From assembly GCA_014607495.2 (NCBI GenBank), contig CP053162.1:4968469-5032468 (forward strand): a DNA stretch of 64,000 bases, written 5' to 3'. The stretch comes from Carposina sasakii (lineage: Eukaryota; Arthropoda; Insecta; Lepidoptera; Carposinidae). The notes below the pieces were generated by a model. It was not told where the DNA came from and made no database searches. It saw nothing but the letters and a program-made list of their open reading frames with translations. The position numbers were made by a program, and so were the translations under genes. Shown here piece after piece: positions 12,001 through 22,955 of the stretch. How positions within the stretch are numbered: the first letter of the stretch is position 1; every line of letters begins with the position of its first letter.

Positions 12001-15000
12001 ACGTAGGAGGCCTACGTTCTGCAATAGGCTGACGACGATGACGATATCATCATCAATTTAATTTCAGCCCTGGGAAGTCCACCGCTGGACATAGGCCTCC
12101 CTCAACAACCTCCATACCGATCGGTCCGGAAGCAGCCTGCATCCAACCGACGCCCGCGACCTTGGCCAGGTCGTCCGTGTATAATATATACCTACAAATA
12201 ATTGGGATACAAAATGTAAAATACATTAAATTAATTATTACAGTATCGGACGGCTGGTCGAGTATAATCCTGAAGTATGACTTCAAATGGCCGCTTCACC
12301 TGCTATTCTCCCCGGAAGTGTTAGCTCGATACAATGACCTGTTCCGATTACTGCTAAGAATCAAGAAGACACAGCACGACTTGCATGCGCTTTGGAAGAC
12401 TTATAAGCAGTCTACGAGGTATGGGATATAGTTTTTAGGTATATACCTACTTAGGTCCTGTGCTGAGGTGGGGCTTCACTAGAATACATCAGCTGCATCT
12501 CCTTCTATGAGTCGACGAATTCGAGCATTCTCTCAGGTGATATGCAACTTGTCATCTGTCCCGGCCATTAAGAAGGTATAAAAGAGGAGGTGGGACTATG
12601 AAGTGAGTCGTGTGGCAATCGTGAGGCCATGACGTCATAATAGGGGCGGAGCTTCAGCGCCAGTGTAACGCGGTAGCTGTAACCACACGCTTGTGCTCCG
12701 AAATGTAACCGTATTAAAATTACAAAGACACTAGCGCTTTTATCGGGTACTTTTGCTGACCACCTGTCACTACTAACCGAACTAGTACATCTCAACTATA
12801 CCCTCAAAATTGGTCAGAAGTGGCACCATCTGGTCCTATTGGCCCCAGGTGTTCTGCCTACCCCGTAAGGGATAAAGGCGTGATTATATGTATGTATATA
12901 TACTTCCGATGTATGATGCTGCAGTTCTGGTTACCTCATATCGGGGACACAGCCATGTCTGTACAGGGTGTAAAAAGGTAACACTAATACTTAAGGGTCT
13001 TATAGCTATCGTCTTGTCTATCTATTGCAGTCCACTGCTGGACGTAGGCCTCCCCCAGGGCACGCCACAAGGCTACTGCCACAGGGGGGTTTTGCCCATA
13101 GTCACCACGCTGGGCAGGCGGGTTGGTGACCGCAGTCTGATTTTCGGAGTATGTTGTCAGTACGGGAGGCGCTGCTGCCCACCTCCCGGAAACCCTTAAT
13201 CGCCTCGTATGATACCCACGGGTAGGTATGGGGTGGTACAAACTCTACTCTGCCGGCCTCACGCGGCTTATAGCTATAGTAATGTGTAGTCTATCCACAA
13301 AATTTGAGACTCGAAATTACATATTTATTTTTAGTTGCTTAGGAATTTCCACATACTCTCTGGAAAAATAAACATGTGATTTCAAGTCAAAAATTTTGTG
13401 TATTGATCTATGTATATCATTAGGTCTATAAGATTGTCAAGTATTGGTGCTCCTTTTTTTACACCCTGTGCATCTACGAGTACCTATACAAAAAGTGTCA
13501 AGAACACGTTTAGAAATTTGTCCAAAAATTCTATTTCCAGTTTCTCAATGTGCCAGCTGCACAACAAGCTGATGTTCTTAATGGACAACCTGCAGCACTA
13601 CCTTCAAGCGGACGTGTTGGAAACCAACTTCTCCCGCCTTATGGATGTGGTGCAAAACGTTAATGACTTCGAGAAACTGAAGAGGGCGCACGCTGCTTTC
13701 CTTGCGGATACATTGAGCCAGTGTTTCTTGACTATTAATGCTGTAAGTATGAATGGGCCTCTTTTAACATATCCCAGTATGTACCTATATAATTACTTCC
13801 CGAATAACACAAACCAGCATAACTCAGAAGTACTATAAGTTACGAGACACTTTCTCCATTGATTAGTTATATGAGTTGGAACAGGCCCGTATTAGATGAA
13901 TTTATTTCATGTACAGATTTTAATGTTGCAAAATTGTCACTTAGCTCGTGCCTCGGAAAGCACGTAAAACCGTTGGTCCTGCGCCTGATATCTCCGGTCG
14001 TGTCGGTTTTCCGTCCCATCGGACTATGAGAGTGAGGGAATAGAGAGTGCATCTGTGTTTGCGCACACACTTGTGCACTATAATATTTTCTGCGTACCTA
14101 GCTAATCTCCATAGAGATTGGTAGCCTTGGCTGAAATACGGTCGGAGAGTTGGTAAAATTAGAGATTTATTTGAGACTAGTGGACGCCCGGGACTTCGTC
14201 CGCGTGGACTACAGAAAAAATAAAATATCGAAATTATCCGGGATGAAAACATTTTCCCGGGATAAAAAGTAGCCTATATGTTAAGTGGGATCTGTCACAA
14301 TATATTACTGAAAACTGCATCGAAATCGGTTCAGCCGTTTCTGAGATTAGCGTGCACAAACGCACAGACAAACTGACAAACAGACAAAAATTACAAAAAA
14401 CATTATTTTGGGTACTATTGCGTTGATAAAGGTGTCCTATAATATTTTTTCTCATATATCTTCCATGTACAGACAGCGACCCGTTACATTTTTATTATAT
14501 GTATATGTAGATTATGTTTGAAGATTAGGATAATGAGTTGACTAGTAGACTACAGATACATAATAAGTACTAGTTAAGCAAACATTGCATTTTTCATATG
14601 ATTCGGTCACGCGCGTTCGCGTAAATTTTATCGTGATAGCGGTGATAGCCCAATGGTTCGACCTGCCATGTGCCTGTACCACTGAATTTATTTCATATCC
14701 TACGGATTCTAATATTCTAAAATTATCGCTTAGCTTGAGGAGGGTTGGCGTTAGGCCGTAAAACAAACGCCACCCTTGGAAATATGAATTGAGTGAATTT
14801 CGAAAGAAACCTTCTTCGAAAGAAACCAAGAAACTGACTTCATAAATAATGGGATTAGGCCAGGAAAATGTGAATTATTTCTTAATTTGCAGAGCGACAG
14901 TAACAGTTCAGTAGACACAGTGGATTCTATCAACAACCCGGTGTTCCTCAACATAATGGAGCTGCTGAAGCTCTGTCACTCGTTTTGTGGAATGACGGCT

Positions 15001-16290
15001 TGTGTCGAGGATAGGGAGGCTGAGGACTACTATATTAGGGGCTATTCTGACAGGTCGGTGGATTGATTATCTTGTAGTTTAGTTTTTACTAGTGGATGCC
15101 TGTTATTTATAAGAATTTCCGTTACCCTAAGTCCAATTTACACTGAAGGACTTTCCTGGTTCCCGCCACTTCCCGCGAATTCCACAGACGGCACCGGAGA
15201 ATTCTCGAGAATGCGCGAGGATTCTGCGGAAGACGCGCGTCCAATTTTTTGGCTAATAGTACCTATACATAAATTACCTAAATACACAGGAACATAAGTC
15301 AAGTAAGTCATAGTACTGTACTATGACTTACTTGACTTATGTTCCTTTGTCCCCTAGCTGGGGCAGAGGACCTCCACAGATCTCCGCCATCCCATTCGGT
15401 TCTGAGCTTTGCGTTCATACAAGTGATATAAAGCTAAATTATGCTAATAGTGGACGCCCGCGACTTAGTCCGCGTGGACTGCAGAAAAAACAAAATGTCG
15501 AATTCATCTGGCATAAAAAGTAGTCTATGTGTTAACCCAAGGTGCCAGCTAACATCCATCCATCCATACTCACAAACTTTCGCGTTTATAATATTCTTCT
15601 TCTTCAGCCTATTGCAGTCCACTGCTGGACGTAGGCCTTCCCCAGGGCACGCCACAAGGCCACAGGAGGGTTTTGCCCATAGTCACCACGCTGGGCAGGC
15701 GGGTTGGTGGCCGCAGGTTTATAATATTAGTAGGATATAATTTCGTTGCAAGTCGCTTGCGGTTCATTCCGCGGCGGTTGTTAATTGAGTCTAAGTTACT
15801 CCGTATTACGTCAGCTATCAGCCAGTGAAAGTCCCATCAAAATCGGCACCACCTGCGATCGCCTGGACCCAAACATGAACGCAGATATTTTCGACGACCT
15901 ATATTCAATGTTTTTACTATAAAGTTGTTTTATACTAGCGGACGGCCGTCATTTCGTCCGCGTGGACTGTATTATATTATTTCTATTTCCTTAATCAGGT
16001 TCTAGACTACTAGACAGTAGTTTTAACCTCAAGAGGTAACAAACAAAACACAAAAACTTACTTTCTCCTTTATAATATTACTTGCGAAACAAAACTTGTC
16101 ATAATAAATCGACATCTTTGTCAACAGATTCAACAAACTAGTAAAGCAGTTGCTACAACTACTAGTCTCGCTCCGCGGCGCGCCTTGTGGGGTACACCTA
16201 GCGAGGCTTCTCATGCGGTTAGATTATAACCGCTGGTTAAGTGGACAGGCCCGGCTAACACATTCTGTTACCAGCATGCTTAGATATTAA
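6074..16290 (+). CDS. TUBGCP4: Gamma-tubulin complex component 4 (GCP4), complete, 12 exons, 661 aa
   Basis: Exons: 6074-6115, 6578-6713, 6968-7262, 8218-8395, 9306-9514, 9609-9735, 10191-10347, 11254-11394, 12244-12418, 13541-13742, 14893-15053 and 16128-16290. They sum to 1986 nt (662 codons) with every phase consistent, against 667 aa for human GCP4. GCP4 is a core subunit of the gamma-tubulin ring complex, which nucleates microtubules at centrosomes. Family landmarks appear in order: 'GCQILSLTHQYI', 'LCTWMLYGEL', 'EFFIF', 'DILFIGKTV', 'HLWTVAVEEAQL', 'MKDFYLLGRGELF', 'FKWPLHLLFSPEVL', 'FLMDNLQHYLQADVLE', 'LLKLCHSFC' and the terminal 'LARLLMRLDYNRW'. The two Grip domains are therefore present. 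Exon 1 (14 codons, MIYDALLLLWDCTH) is the weakest piece: its donor CAC|GTAATT is poor and an extra small exon may be missing. Exon 11 has a weak donor (AG|GTCGGT). Introns are crowded with LINE and SINE debris. The Drosophila counterpart is Grip75. Confidence 0.9.
7745..8115 (+). repeat. Repeat ending in a LINE-like tail, GCP4 intron 3
   Basis: The 3' part 'gtgcgaacatagaaagtaac' ... 'caacaagttgttaatcc' ... 'atgtcgaataaatgattttg' recurs in reverse orientation at about 39150-39265, there written 'tcattttgggatgcgaacat'-like on the opposite strand. The terminal 'aataaatgattttgaatttg' resembles the short-repeat tail of a non-LTR element. No coding frame is left. Confidence 0.55.
8590..8825 (+). 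repeat. SINE-B copy, GCP4 intron 4
   Basis: Contains 'ttccgggaggcaggcagcag', 'ctgcggtcaccaacccgcct', 'agcatggtgactatgggcag' and ends 'cgtccagcagtggactgcat'. Its last 40 bases match the C-terminal coding end of the RTE LINE at 62930-62965. Other copies are at 10766, 13017 (reverse), 15598 (reverse), 32850 (reverse) and 51795. Confidence 0.75.
8935..9290 (-). mobile_element. 3' fragment of a non-LTR retrotransposon (RTE-like), GCP4 intron 4
   Basis: The minus strand encodes about 90 residues typical of the C-terminal end of RTE-like reverse transcriptase polyproteins: 'KRLSRYGHVKRWDERHI', 'GRGRPKKCWMDCVREDM' and 'NRDEWKKSTYCADPK', followed by a stop. It lacks the polymerase core, so it is a dead 5'-truncated copy. 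It is a different lineage from the RTE at 61.5-63.0 kb, whose matching region reads 'KLKWQWAGHIARRTDGRW'. Confidence 0.75.
10005..10073 (-). repeat. SINE-A fragment, GCP4 intron 6
   Basis: Reverse-complement head of SINE-A: 'aatttcgacattttgttttt' then 'gcagtccacgcggacgtagt' and 'gccgtctactag'. Only the first 70 bases or so of the family are kept. Confidence 0.55.
10348..10590 (+). repeat. Minisatellite of splice-donor-like units at the start of GCP4 intron 7
   Basis: About 240 bp made of 'gtaagaggtatgtaggt' and close variants, roughly a dozen of them holding GGTATGT. It starts exactly at the real donor of exon 7 (CGAGAG|GTATGTAAG at 10347/10348), so the array consists of tandem copies of the donor region itself. 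The first in-frame codons after the real donor are GGT ATG TAA, so use of any later unit would bring in an early stop codon. Confidence 0.85.
10766..11034 (+). repeat. SINE-B copy, GCP4 intron 7
   Basis: Nearly full unit: 'gccgcgtggtgccggcagac', 'gtaccaccccatgtctaccc', 'tttccgggaggtgggcagca', 'gcgtggtgactatgggcaaa', ending 'ccagcagtggactgcaatag' and a TGATGATGATG tail. The 3' end is that of RTE-type LINEs. Confidence 0.8.
11890..12180. mobile_element. Two RTE 3' fragments in opposite orientation, GCP4 intron 8
   Basis: On the plus strand, 11890-12045 encodes the RTE tail 'EWKPRLDKR..GRPPARW', closely matching 36790-36960. On the minus strand, 12180-12060 encodes 'DDLAKVAGVGWMQAAS', matching the C-terminus of the RTE at 62870-62920. 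They meet tail to tail. Both lack the polymerase domain. They lie just before GCP4 exon 9. Confidence 0.75.
12440..12560 (+). repeat. SINE-C fragment, GCP4 intron 9
   Basis: 'tgctgaggtggggcttcact', 'agaatacatcagctgcatct' and 'gcaacttgtcatctgtccc' follow the order of the fuller copies at 16291-16645 and 25035-25190. Confidence 0.6.
12565..12755 (+). repeat. LTR-like repeat with TATA box, copy 1
   Basis: Starts 'agaaggtataaaagaggagg' (TATAAAAG) and runs through 'gaggccatgacgtcataata' and 'taaccacacgcttgtgctcc' to 'gtattaaaattacaaagaca'. A second copy at 27786-27980 differs at only a few positions. A TATA box followed about 150 bp later by an ATTAAA-type signal suggests a solo LTR or a piece of one. 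No matching internal sequence was seen. Confidence 0.5.
12756..12900 (+). repeat. SINE-D copy, GCP4 intron 9
   Basis: 'tgaccacctgtcactactaa', 'cgaactagtacatctcaact' and 'taccccgtaagggataaagg', ending in ATGTATGTATA. The same unit is at 40230-40390. Confidence 0.65.
13017..13265 (-). repeat. SINE-B copy, reverse, GCP4 intron 9
   Basis: Starts (plus strand) 'tattgcagtccactgctgga', then 'agtcaccacgctgggcaggc', 'gctgcccacctcccggaaac' and 'tgccggcctcacgcgg': the reverse of the copy at 10766-11034. Confidence 0.8.
13860..14165 (+). repeat. SINE-G copy, GCP4 intron 10
   Basis: 'tcggaaagcacgtaaaaccg', 'ttggtcctgcgcctgatatc', 'gactatgagagtgagggaat' and 'gcgcacacacttgtgcacta'. Fragments of the family are also at 27690-27785 (reverse), 31500-31590 (reverse) and 47395-47455. 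Confidence 0.65.
14170..14515 (+). repeat. SINE-A copy, GCP4 intron 10
   Basis: Near full length: 'gtggacgcccgggacttcgt', 'gatgaaaacattttcccggg', 'tcgaaatcggttcagccgtt', 'gcgttgataaaggtgtccta' and an AT-rich end. It directly follows the SINE-G copy. Confidence 0.75.
14630..14870 (+). repeat. tRNA-related SINE-like copy, GCP4 intron 10
   Basis: Starts 'gcggtgatagcccaatggtt', which resembles a Pol III A box, and ends 'tgacttcataaataatggga'. The 3' end recurs near 38825 ('aaaccataaataatgggatc'). The tRNA relation is inferred from the head only. Confidence 0.4.
15288..15346. repeat. Perfect 29-bp inverted repeat with 1-nt spacer, GCP4 intron 11
   Basis: Left arm 15288-15316 and right arm 15318-15346 are exact reverse complements around a single T (centre 'catagtactgtactatg'). 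No such unit was seen elsewhere in the window. Confidence 0.9.
15449..15970. repeat. SINE-A and SINE-B fragments, GCP4 intron 11
   Basis: 15449-15535 is a short SINE-A head (plus strand). 15598-15722 is a truncated SINE-B in reverse ('tattgcagtccactgctgga' to 'gggcaggcgggttggtggcc'). 15938-15970 is another SINE-A head ('gcggacggccgtcatttcgt'). The rest of this intron up to exon 12 at 16128 shows nothing I recognise. Confidence 0.6.
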
Positions 16291-16645
16291 GTATCTAGAT
16301 ATCCTGATGTGGTGTTTCACTAGAATACATCAGATGCATCTCCTTCCGTATATGTCGGAAGTGGAAGGAATTAAGGGGTGTTCTCTTAGGCGAAGAGTTA
16401 GCAACTTGTCAGTGATCTAAACATCAGAGGGGTAAGCATTAACCTCTCGATAGTCCGTAACGCTATCGTCCAACTGTCAAATCACATAGATTATGCTAGC
16501 GTTACGCCGCGTAAAAAGGTTCGTGCTTACCGCACGGATCCCTTGTGATAAACGTGGATCTAGGACCTCGTTAGTTACTAACTAACTAGGATCTCTTTCT
16601 GCATTCTGTATACCCCATTTTTGGTAACACAGCCTGTACCTATTT
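16291..16645 (+). repeat. SINE-C copy in the 3' flank of GCP4
   Basis: 'gatgtggtgtttcactagaa', 'tgcatctccttccgtatatg', 'agcaacttgtcagtgatcta' and 'tctgtataccccatttttgg'. A small foreign block ('acctctcgatagtccgtaac', also seen at 32587-32690) is embedded. If the only GCP4 poly(A) signal is at 16744, the mature 3' UTR contains this SINE. Confidence 0.6.
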
Positions 16646-16743
16646 TGCTAAATAAGACTTCTCTTAACAAGCCTGAAATAATAATGTGCTTGTAGAATAA
16701 CCTAATGTATGTTATTTAATTAAATTAATGCCAATGTTGCTAA

Positions 16744-16775
16744 AATAAAACAATTTTTCAAAAATAACATTTATT
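16744..16775. terminator. Facing polyadenylation signals of GCP4 (+) and PRMT (-)
   Basis: AATAAA on the plus strand at 16744-16749 suits GCP4. AATAAA on the minus strand at 16775-16770 lies 12 nt after the methyltransferase stop codon. The two signals face each other within 32 bp, so the two transcripts should overlap at their 3' ends. Confidence 0.6.
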
Positions 16776-16787
16776 TACTTATAATTT

Positions 16788-19045
<2,258 letters not shown>

Positions 19046-19757
19046 TATTATTAAAAAAGTCTAGTATTTATGTCAGTACATATGTATTTGCATTATTAAT
19101 TTTTTTAAATAGTGTGCGCGATTCACGAGCTATGTAAACATAACCTAAAAAAAACAAATGACATATGTAACTTTTTCCAGCTTTGCAAGGCAAAGCAATA
19201 TCAGCCACAGGACAAAATAAATAAAATAAGTATTACATACAGGTGCTATTTTAATAATTTCTATGTTGCTATAATTTCCATTTTAAAATACAAAAAATTG
19301 TGATTAATGTGATTTTTAACTGAAAATAATCGCATTGTATAGATTGTATGTATTATATAGATAAATTAGTATGTAGTAGTATTATAGATATATATTATAT
19401 TATATATATGTATGTCTCTATTATGTATGTATCTAAGTAGATAATTAAGTATTGTTATTATTTAGTAAATATATTTATTTTGTGTTAAGTTTATTTATAT
19501 TTTAATACGTGTGCACATATAATATTCCTTTTATATATTATAAAATTTTCTTTGTACTTAATGGTTTGCTGGAAGAAATCTCTTTTAGACATAAGCTCGC
19601 CTTTGAACTATTTCTTTTACAACTTACTGTCTATGATAAAAATTTATGTGTACAATAAAGAATACTAAGAATAATAATAAAACAAGTAATTTAAATATAT
19701 GGTCAACTTTGTAAGTGTAATACATAAATGTTTCATTTCAACTTGGGTATATGAATT
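19046..19757. other. Intergenic AT-rich spacer upstream of the methyltransferase
   Basis: Contains TA-rich low-complexity runs (about 19330-19420) and no coding signal I can support. It must include the methyltransferase promoter. It ends at the AATT (19754-19757) that flanks the transposon. Confidence 0.5.
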
Positions 19758-20075
19758 GAGTCATATAGTTCCAATGTCCGCTAACTCCACTTTAAAAAAA
19801 AAATTGACGGTTTATGTTTGTACATAGTCTATGAAATTTCAAATTGTTTACTAAAATAAAGTGTATACCAACCACCGGTAAATCCCGTACAAATGTGGAA
19901 TAAACTTTTCGATTGCTTTCAAAATTCGCTAACTCCAACAGACAATTTGTTCCAATGGCCGTCAACTCCGTTTTCGACCAATCAGCATGCGCTATCCCGA
20001 CGCGTCCAAGATGGCGATTCTGTGTGAAAGCAGTGCTTTTCGTTGTTTTAAAAATTGCGTATTTTTATTAAAGTT

Positions 20076-22422
20076 ATGGAAGAATTGCCAAAAATGGTCG
20101 AAAAAGCAGCTCCTAATAAAGGTAGAAAAAAGAAAAGTCAGCCAGATTTATGGAAAAAGAATAAATTAAAGGAACAAAGGTACGTTAAAAGTATGGTCGG
20201 TTACTATGGCTAGTGTAGGTTGAGTGTAAATATACAGAGTGTTACTTTTTTGTAGGAGTACAACCTACTTATTTTCTTAAACATAGTGCTTACTATAGGT
20301 TTGTTTATTGTTTTTGAAGTTGTATGATTGTAGTAACTTCCAAATATCCAAATACTTTATTTTTAACCGACTTCAAAAAGGAGGTTATCAACTCGACTTT
20401 TTTTGTATGTATGTTATTCGATATTTCCGAAAATAGTGAACTAATTTTCAAAATTATTATTTTATTCGAAAGGGTATAGCCCCGAGATGGTCCCACGGGC
20501 ACCAAGTCAGGATCTGATGATCAGATCTTGGATAAATCGAGGTAACTCATCAAACTTTAAAGGCACACTTGCAGTTTTTGCGGTATTTTGTAATTAGATG
20601 GAGAACAAATCAATAGAGAATACTACCCGAGGTATTATCCCCCCCCTTGGGGGTACTGAAACTCGGTTAGATTTTTGTTAAAAAGTATTATTATTTCCAG
20701 GTACACACCTCAAGATTTGCCTGTTTATCCAAAGTGTAGGCATAATACCAAAAGTTTGAAGTGTGGCTCATTGTCAATGTGTGACTTGTTGAATATACAT
20801 AAGCATTATTATGATAAAAAGATAAAATACACCAAGATAATTTTATTTTGAAGTACTGTGTGACAAAAAATGTTCAAAGACGTCGACCTAAAAATGGTAC
20901 CCGGGGCTTGAAAAATATGAGTACAACATACTACCTTTACAAAAAATCTGATAAAAAAAATGTGCGTGTCTGTAAAGAAGCATTTATGTCCATTCTAAAT
21001 ATAAAAAGGACAGAATTTTAGGAGTCCTACAAAGATCACACAAGTCAGCCGGGGCATCAGCAAAAGAGAATAGAGGCGGAGATCACCGATCTCAAAAAAA
21101 CGAAAGCAAACGTGCAGCTATAAACACTTTTATACAGTCGTTCCAATGTAGAGAATCGCATTATTGCCGAGGAAAATCAGCAGAGAGAGTGTACCTAAGT
21201 AGTGAACTCAATATTAAAAAAATGTGGCGACTTTATAATAGCAGTGCATCTCATGAATTTAAAGTAAAGGAATCGTTTTTTAGGAAAGAATTAAATCTAA
21301 ACTATAATATAGGTTTTGGGAATCCTCGGACTGATGTATGTTCTCGTTGCACAGAATTATTAGAGAATATAAAGGTGGCTAAGACTAATGAAGAAAACAG
21401 TCTTTAATGGTAACTAAACGAGTACATAATTTGAAAGCAAAAGCTTTTTACGCCTTATTGAAAGAAGAAGACAGTCAAATGATGACACTTTCTTTGATTG
21501 CCAGAAAAACCATTGTCTCCCGAAGCTTCCTGATCAGTCGGCATACTTTAGTAGGCAGTTTAATTTTTATAATTTTATAATAGTCATTGGCACCTCAAAT
21601 AGTAAGTTGACTACTGAAAACGTTTGGAGTTACTATTGGTACGAGACAGAAAGGCCAAAAGGCTCGAATGAAATTTCTAGTGCAGTTTACCATACTTTAA
21701 AAAATCTGAATATACCCACAAATGTTAAAAAGTTGAGACTGTTTGCTGATGGCTGTGGTGGGCAGAACAAAAATTCGATTTTAATTGGTATGTGTTCCAA
21801 GTGGCTATATTCTAATGCACCAACCCAGTTGAAAAAGATGGAAATAATATTTCCGGTAGTTGGTCATTCTTTTCTCCCAGCCGATAGAGTGTTCGCCAAA
21901 ATAGAAAAGGACATTCGGAGGAAAGAAGTAATCATGAAACCACAGGAATATGTAGAAATATTATCTGTTTATGCGAAAACATTTCACTTGTCGGAAGAAG
22001 TGCCTGTTTTAGACTGGAAAACCGTAACAAGTGCCATACTTAAACCTACAGGTGGTTGGCATTTCGGCTTTAACATTTCAAAGAGATTTTTATTATTTAA
22101 GGGAAAAACTAATGTTGCTGTACAAGGAGAAGAAAATTATAAAAGCGAAAGAAACGATAAAAAGTTAGTTACCAAGAAAGGTAAAACTGTATGTAACATA
22201 ACACCCACAGCTTTGCCTGTGGGAGTAAACTTGAAAAAGGAGAAAGTTAACGATGTTTGTAAATTACTGCAAAACCATTATGGGGAAAATTGGCGAGACT
22301 TACCTGAGTTGATTTTTTATTATAATGCTGAACAAGCCTTTCATAATAACGCCAATGAAGATCAAAATGATGACAATGATTGTGCGTGCGAAGAAATAAT
22401 AGAAAATGAACAATTTGTTTAA
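20076..22422 (+). pseudogene. Decayed transposase of the 19.8-22.8 kb element (DUF7869-like protein)
   Basis: A first exon at 20076-20200 (MEELPKMVEK..., donor AAAG|GTACG) is Lys-rich. An acceptor at 20699/20700 leads into 'TPQDLPVYPKCRHNTK'. The frame is then broken: an in-frame stop near 20851, another at 21021, a frame change before 'CRESHYC' and 'ELNIKKMWRLY', a stop near 21405, and a further frame change around 21500. The last part (about 21490-22422) is open and encodes 'FDCQKN', 'FADGCGGQNKN', 'FPVVGHSFLPADRVFAKIEK' and 'GGWHFGF'. These are typical of a large family of insect uncharacterised proteins (DUF7869-like). The acidic D in 'DGCGGQN' and the later 'GHSFLPADR' could be parts of an RNase-H-like catalytic core; that is inference. 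With at least three frame breaks it cannot make a full protein. Confidence 0.75.
20360..20640 (+). repeat. Repeat nested in the transposon intron
   Basis: Starts 'accgacttcaaaaaggaggt', continues 'ccccgagatggtcccacggg' and 'caggatctgatgatcagatc'. The head is one commonly seen at the start of a lepidopteran dispersed repeat. It sits between the first and second exon of the transposase, so it inserted later or forms part of that intron. Confidence 0.5.
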
Positions 22423-22452
22423 CAAAATAGTTAAACAAATTGTTCATTTTCT
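22401..22452. repeat. Perfect 23-bp inverted repeat over the transposase stop codon
   Basis: Arms 22401-22423 and 22430-22452 are exact reverse complements with a 6-nt loop (aaaata). The stop TAA (22420-22422) lies inside the left arm, so the arm also codes for the last residues (ENEQFV). Confidence 0.9.
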
Positions 22453-22955
22453 ACTCCTCTATTTTTCTGTTTATTATATTTTTTACGTAAAAACAAATGT
22501 TGTTTTTTTACATCCTGTATCTAAATAATATTGTTGTTAGGTACAAATCCCGCTATATCCATTAGCAGTTTAAACCAAAATCCGCTAACTCCAGCTGTTA
22601 ATTACAAATTCCGCCAACTCCATTTTTAAAATACAAAAAATACTATGTACATTGTTAGGATTACGTAAGAAAGAGTTTTAAAATAATTAAAAAAAACAAT
22701 TTTAATAAAACAACTAATTTTCTCTAAGAAAAACTTTCAATGAACTATGAAACCGGTTTTTGGTTTGTACTGAAAACTCGTTTCGTATGGAGTTAACGGA
22801 TATTGGAACTATATGACTCAATTAAAAGGTAGTAGTGTCAAACAAATGTTTTTGTTTTGTGGCGCCAAGCAAATCGAAACGAAAGAAAATAAAAAATTAT
22901 GTGAATTTCACTAATAGAAAAATAAAATTATATATTATTGTAACGGAAAAATAAA

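Larger units (their letters stand above)
19758..22819 (+). mobile_element. 3.06-kb DNA transposon with GAGTC ends and AATT flanks (Sola-like?)
   Basis: The ends are inverted repeats of about 32 bp starting 'gagtcatatagttccaat' on both sides, with two differences seen. Both are flanked by AATT (19754-19757 and 22820-22823), consistent with a 4-bp target duplication. Near each end the motif 'ccgctaactcca' and variants repeat (about 19779, 19927, 19957; 22580, 22609, 22790), as expected for transposase-binding subterminal repeats. Inside is a broken transposase gene. A 4-bp duplication with ends starting GAG fits what I recall of the Sola superfamily, but this assignment is inference. It separates the two divergent genes PRMT and FIRRM. 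Confidence 0.8.

Noticed and set aside
21607..22422. A host gene of 271 codons
   Set aside because: It is the last open piece of a frame-broken transposase inside clear transposon ends, and the first codon is TTG rather than ATG.
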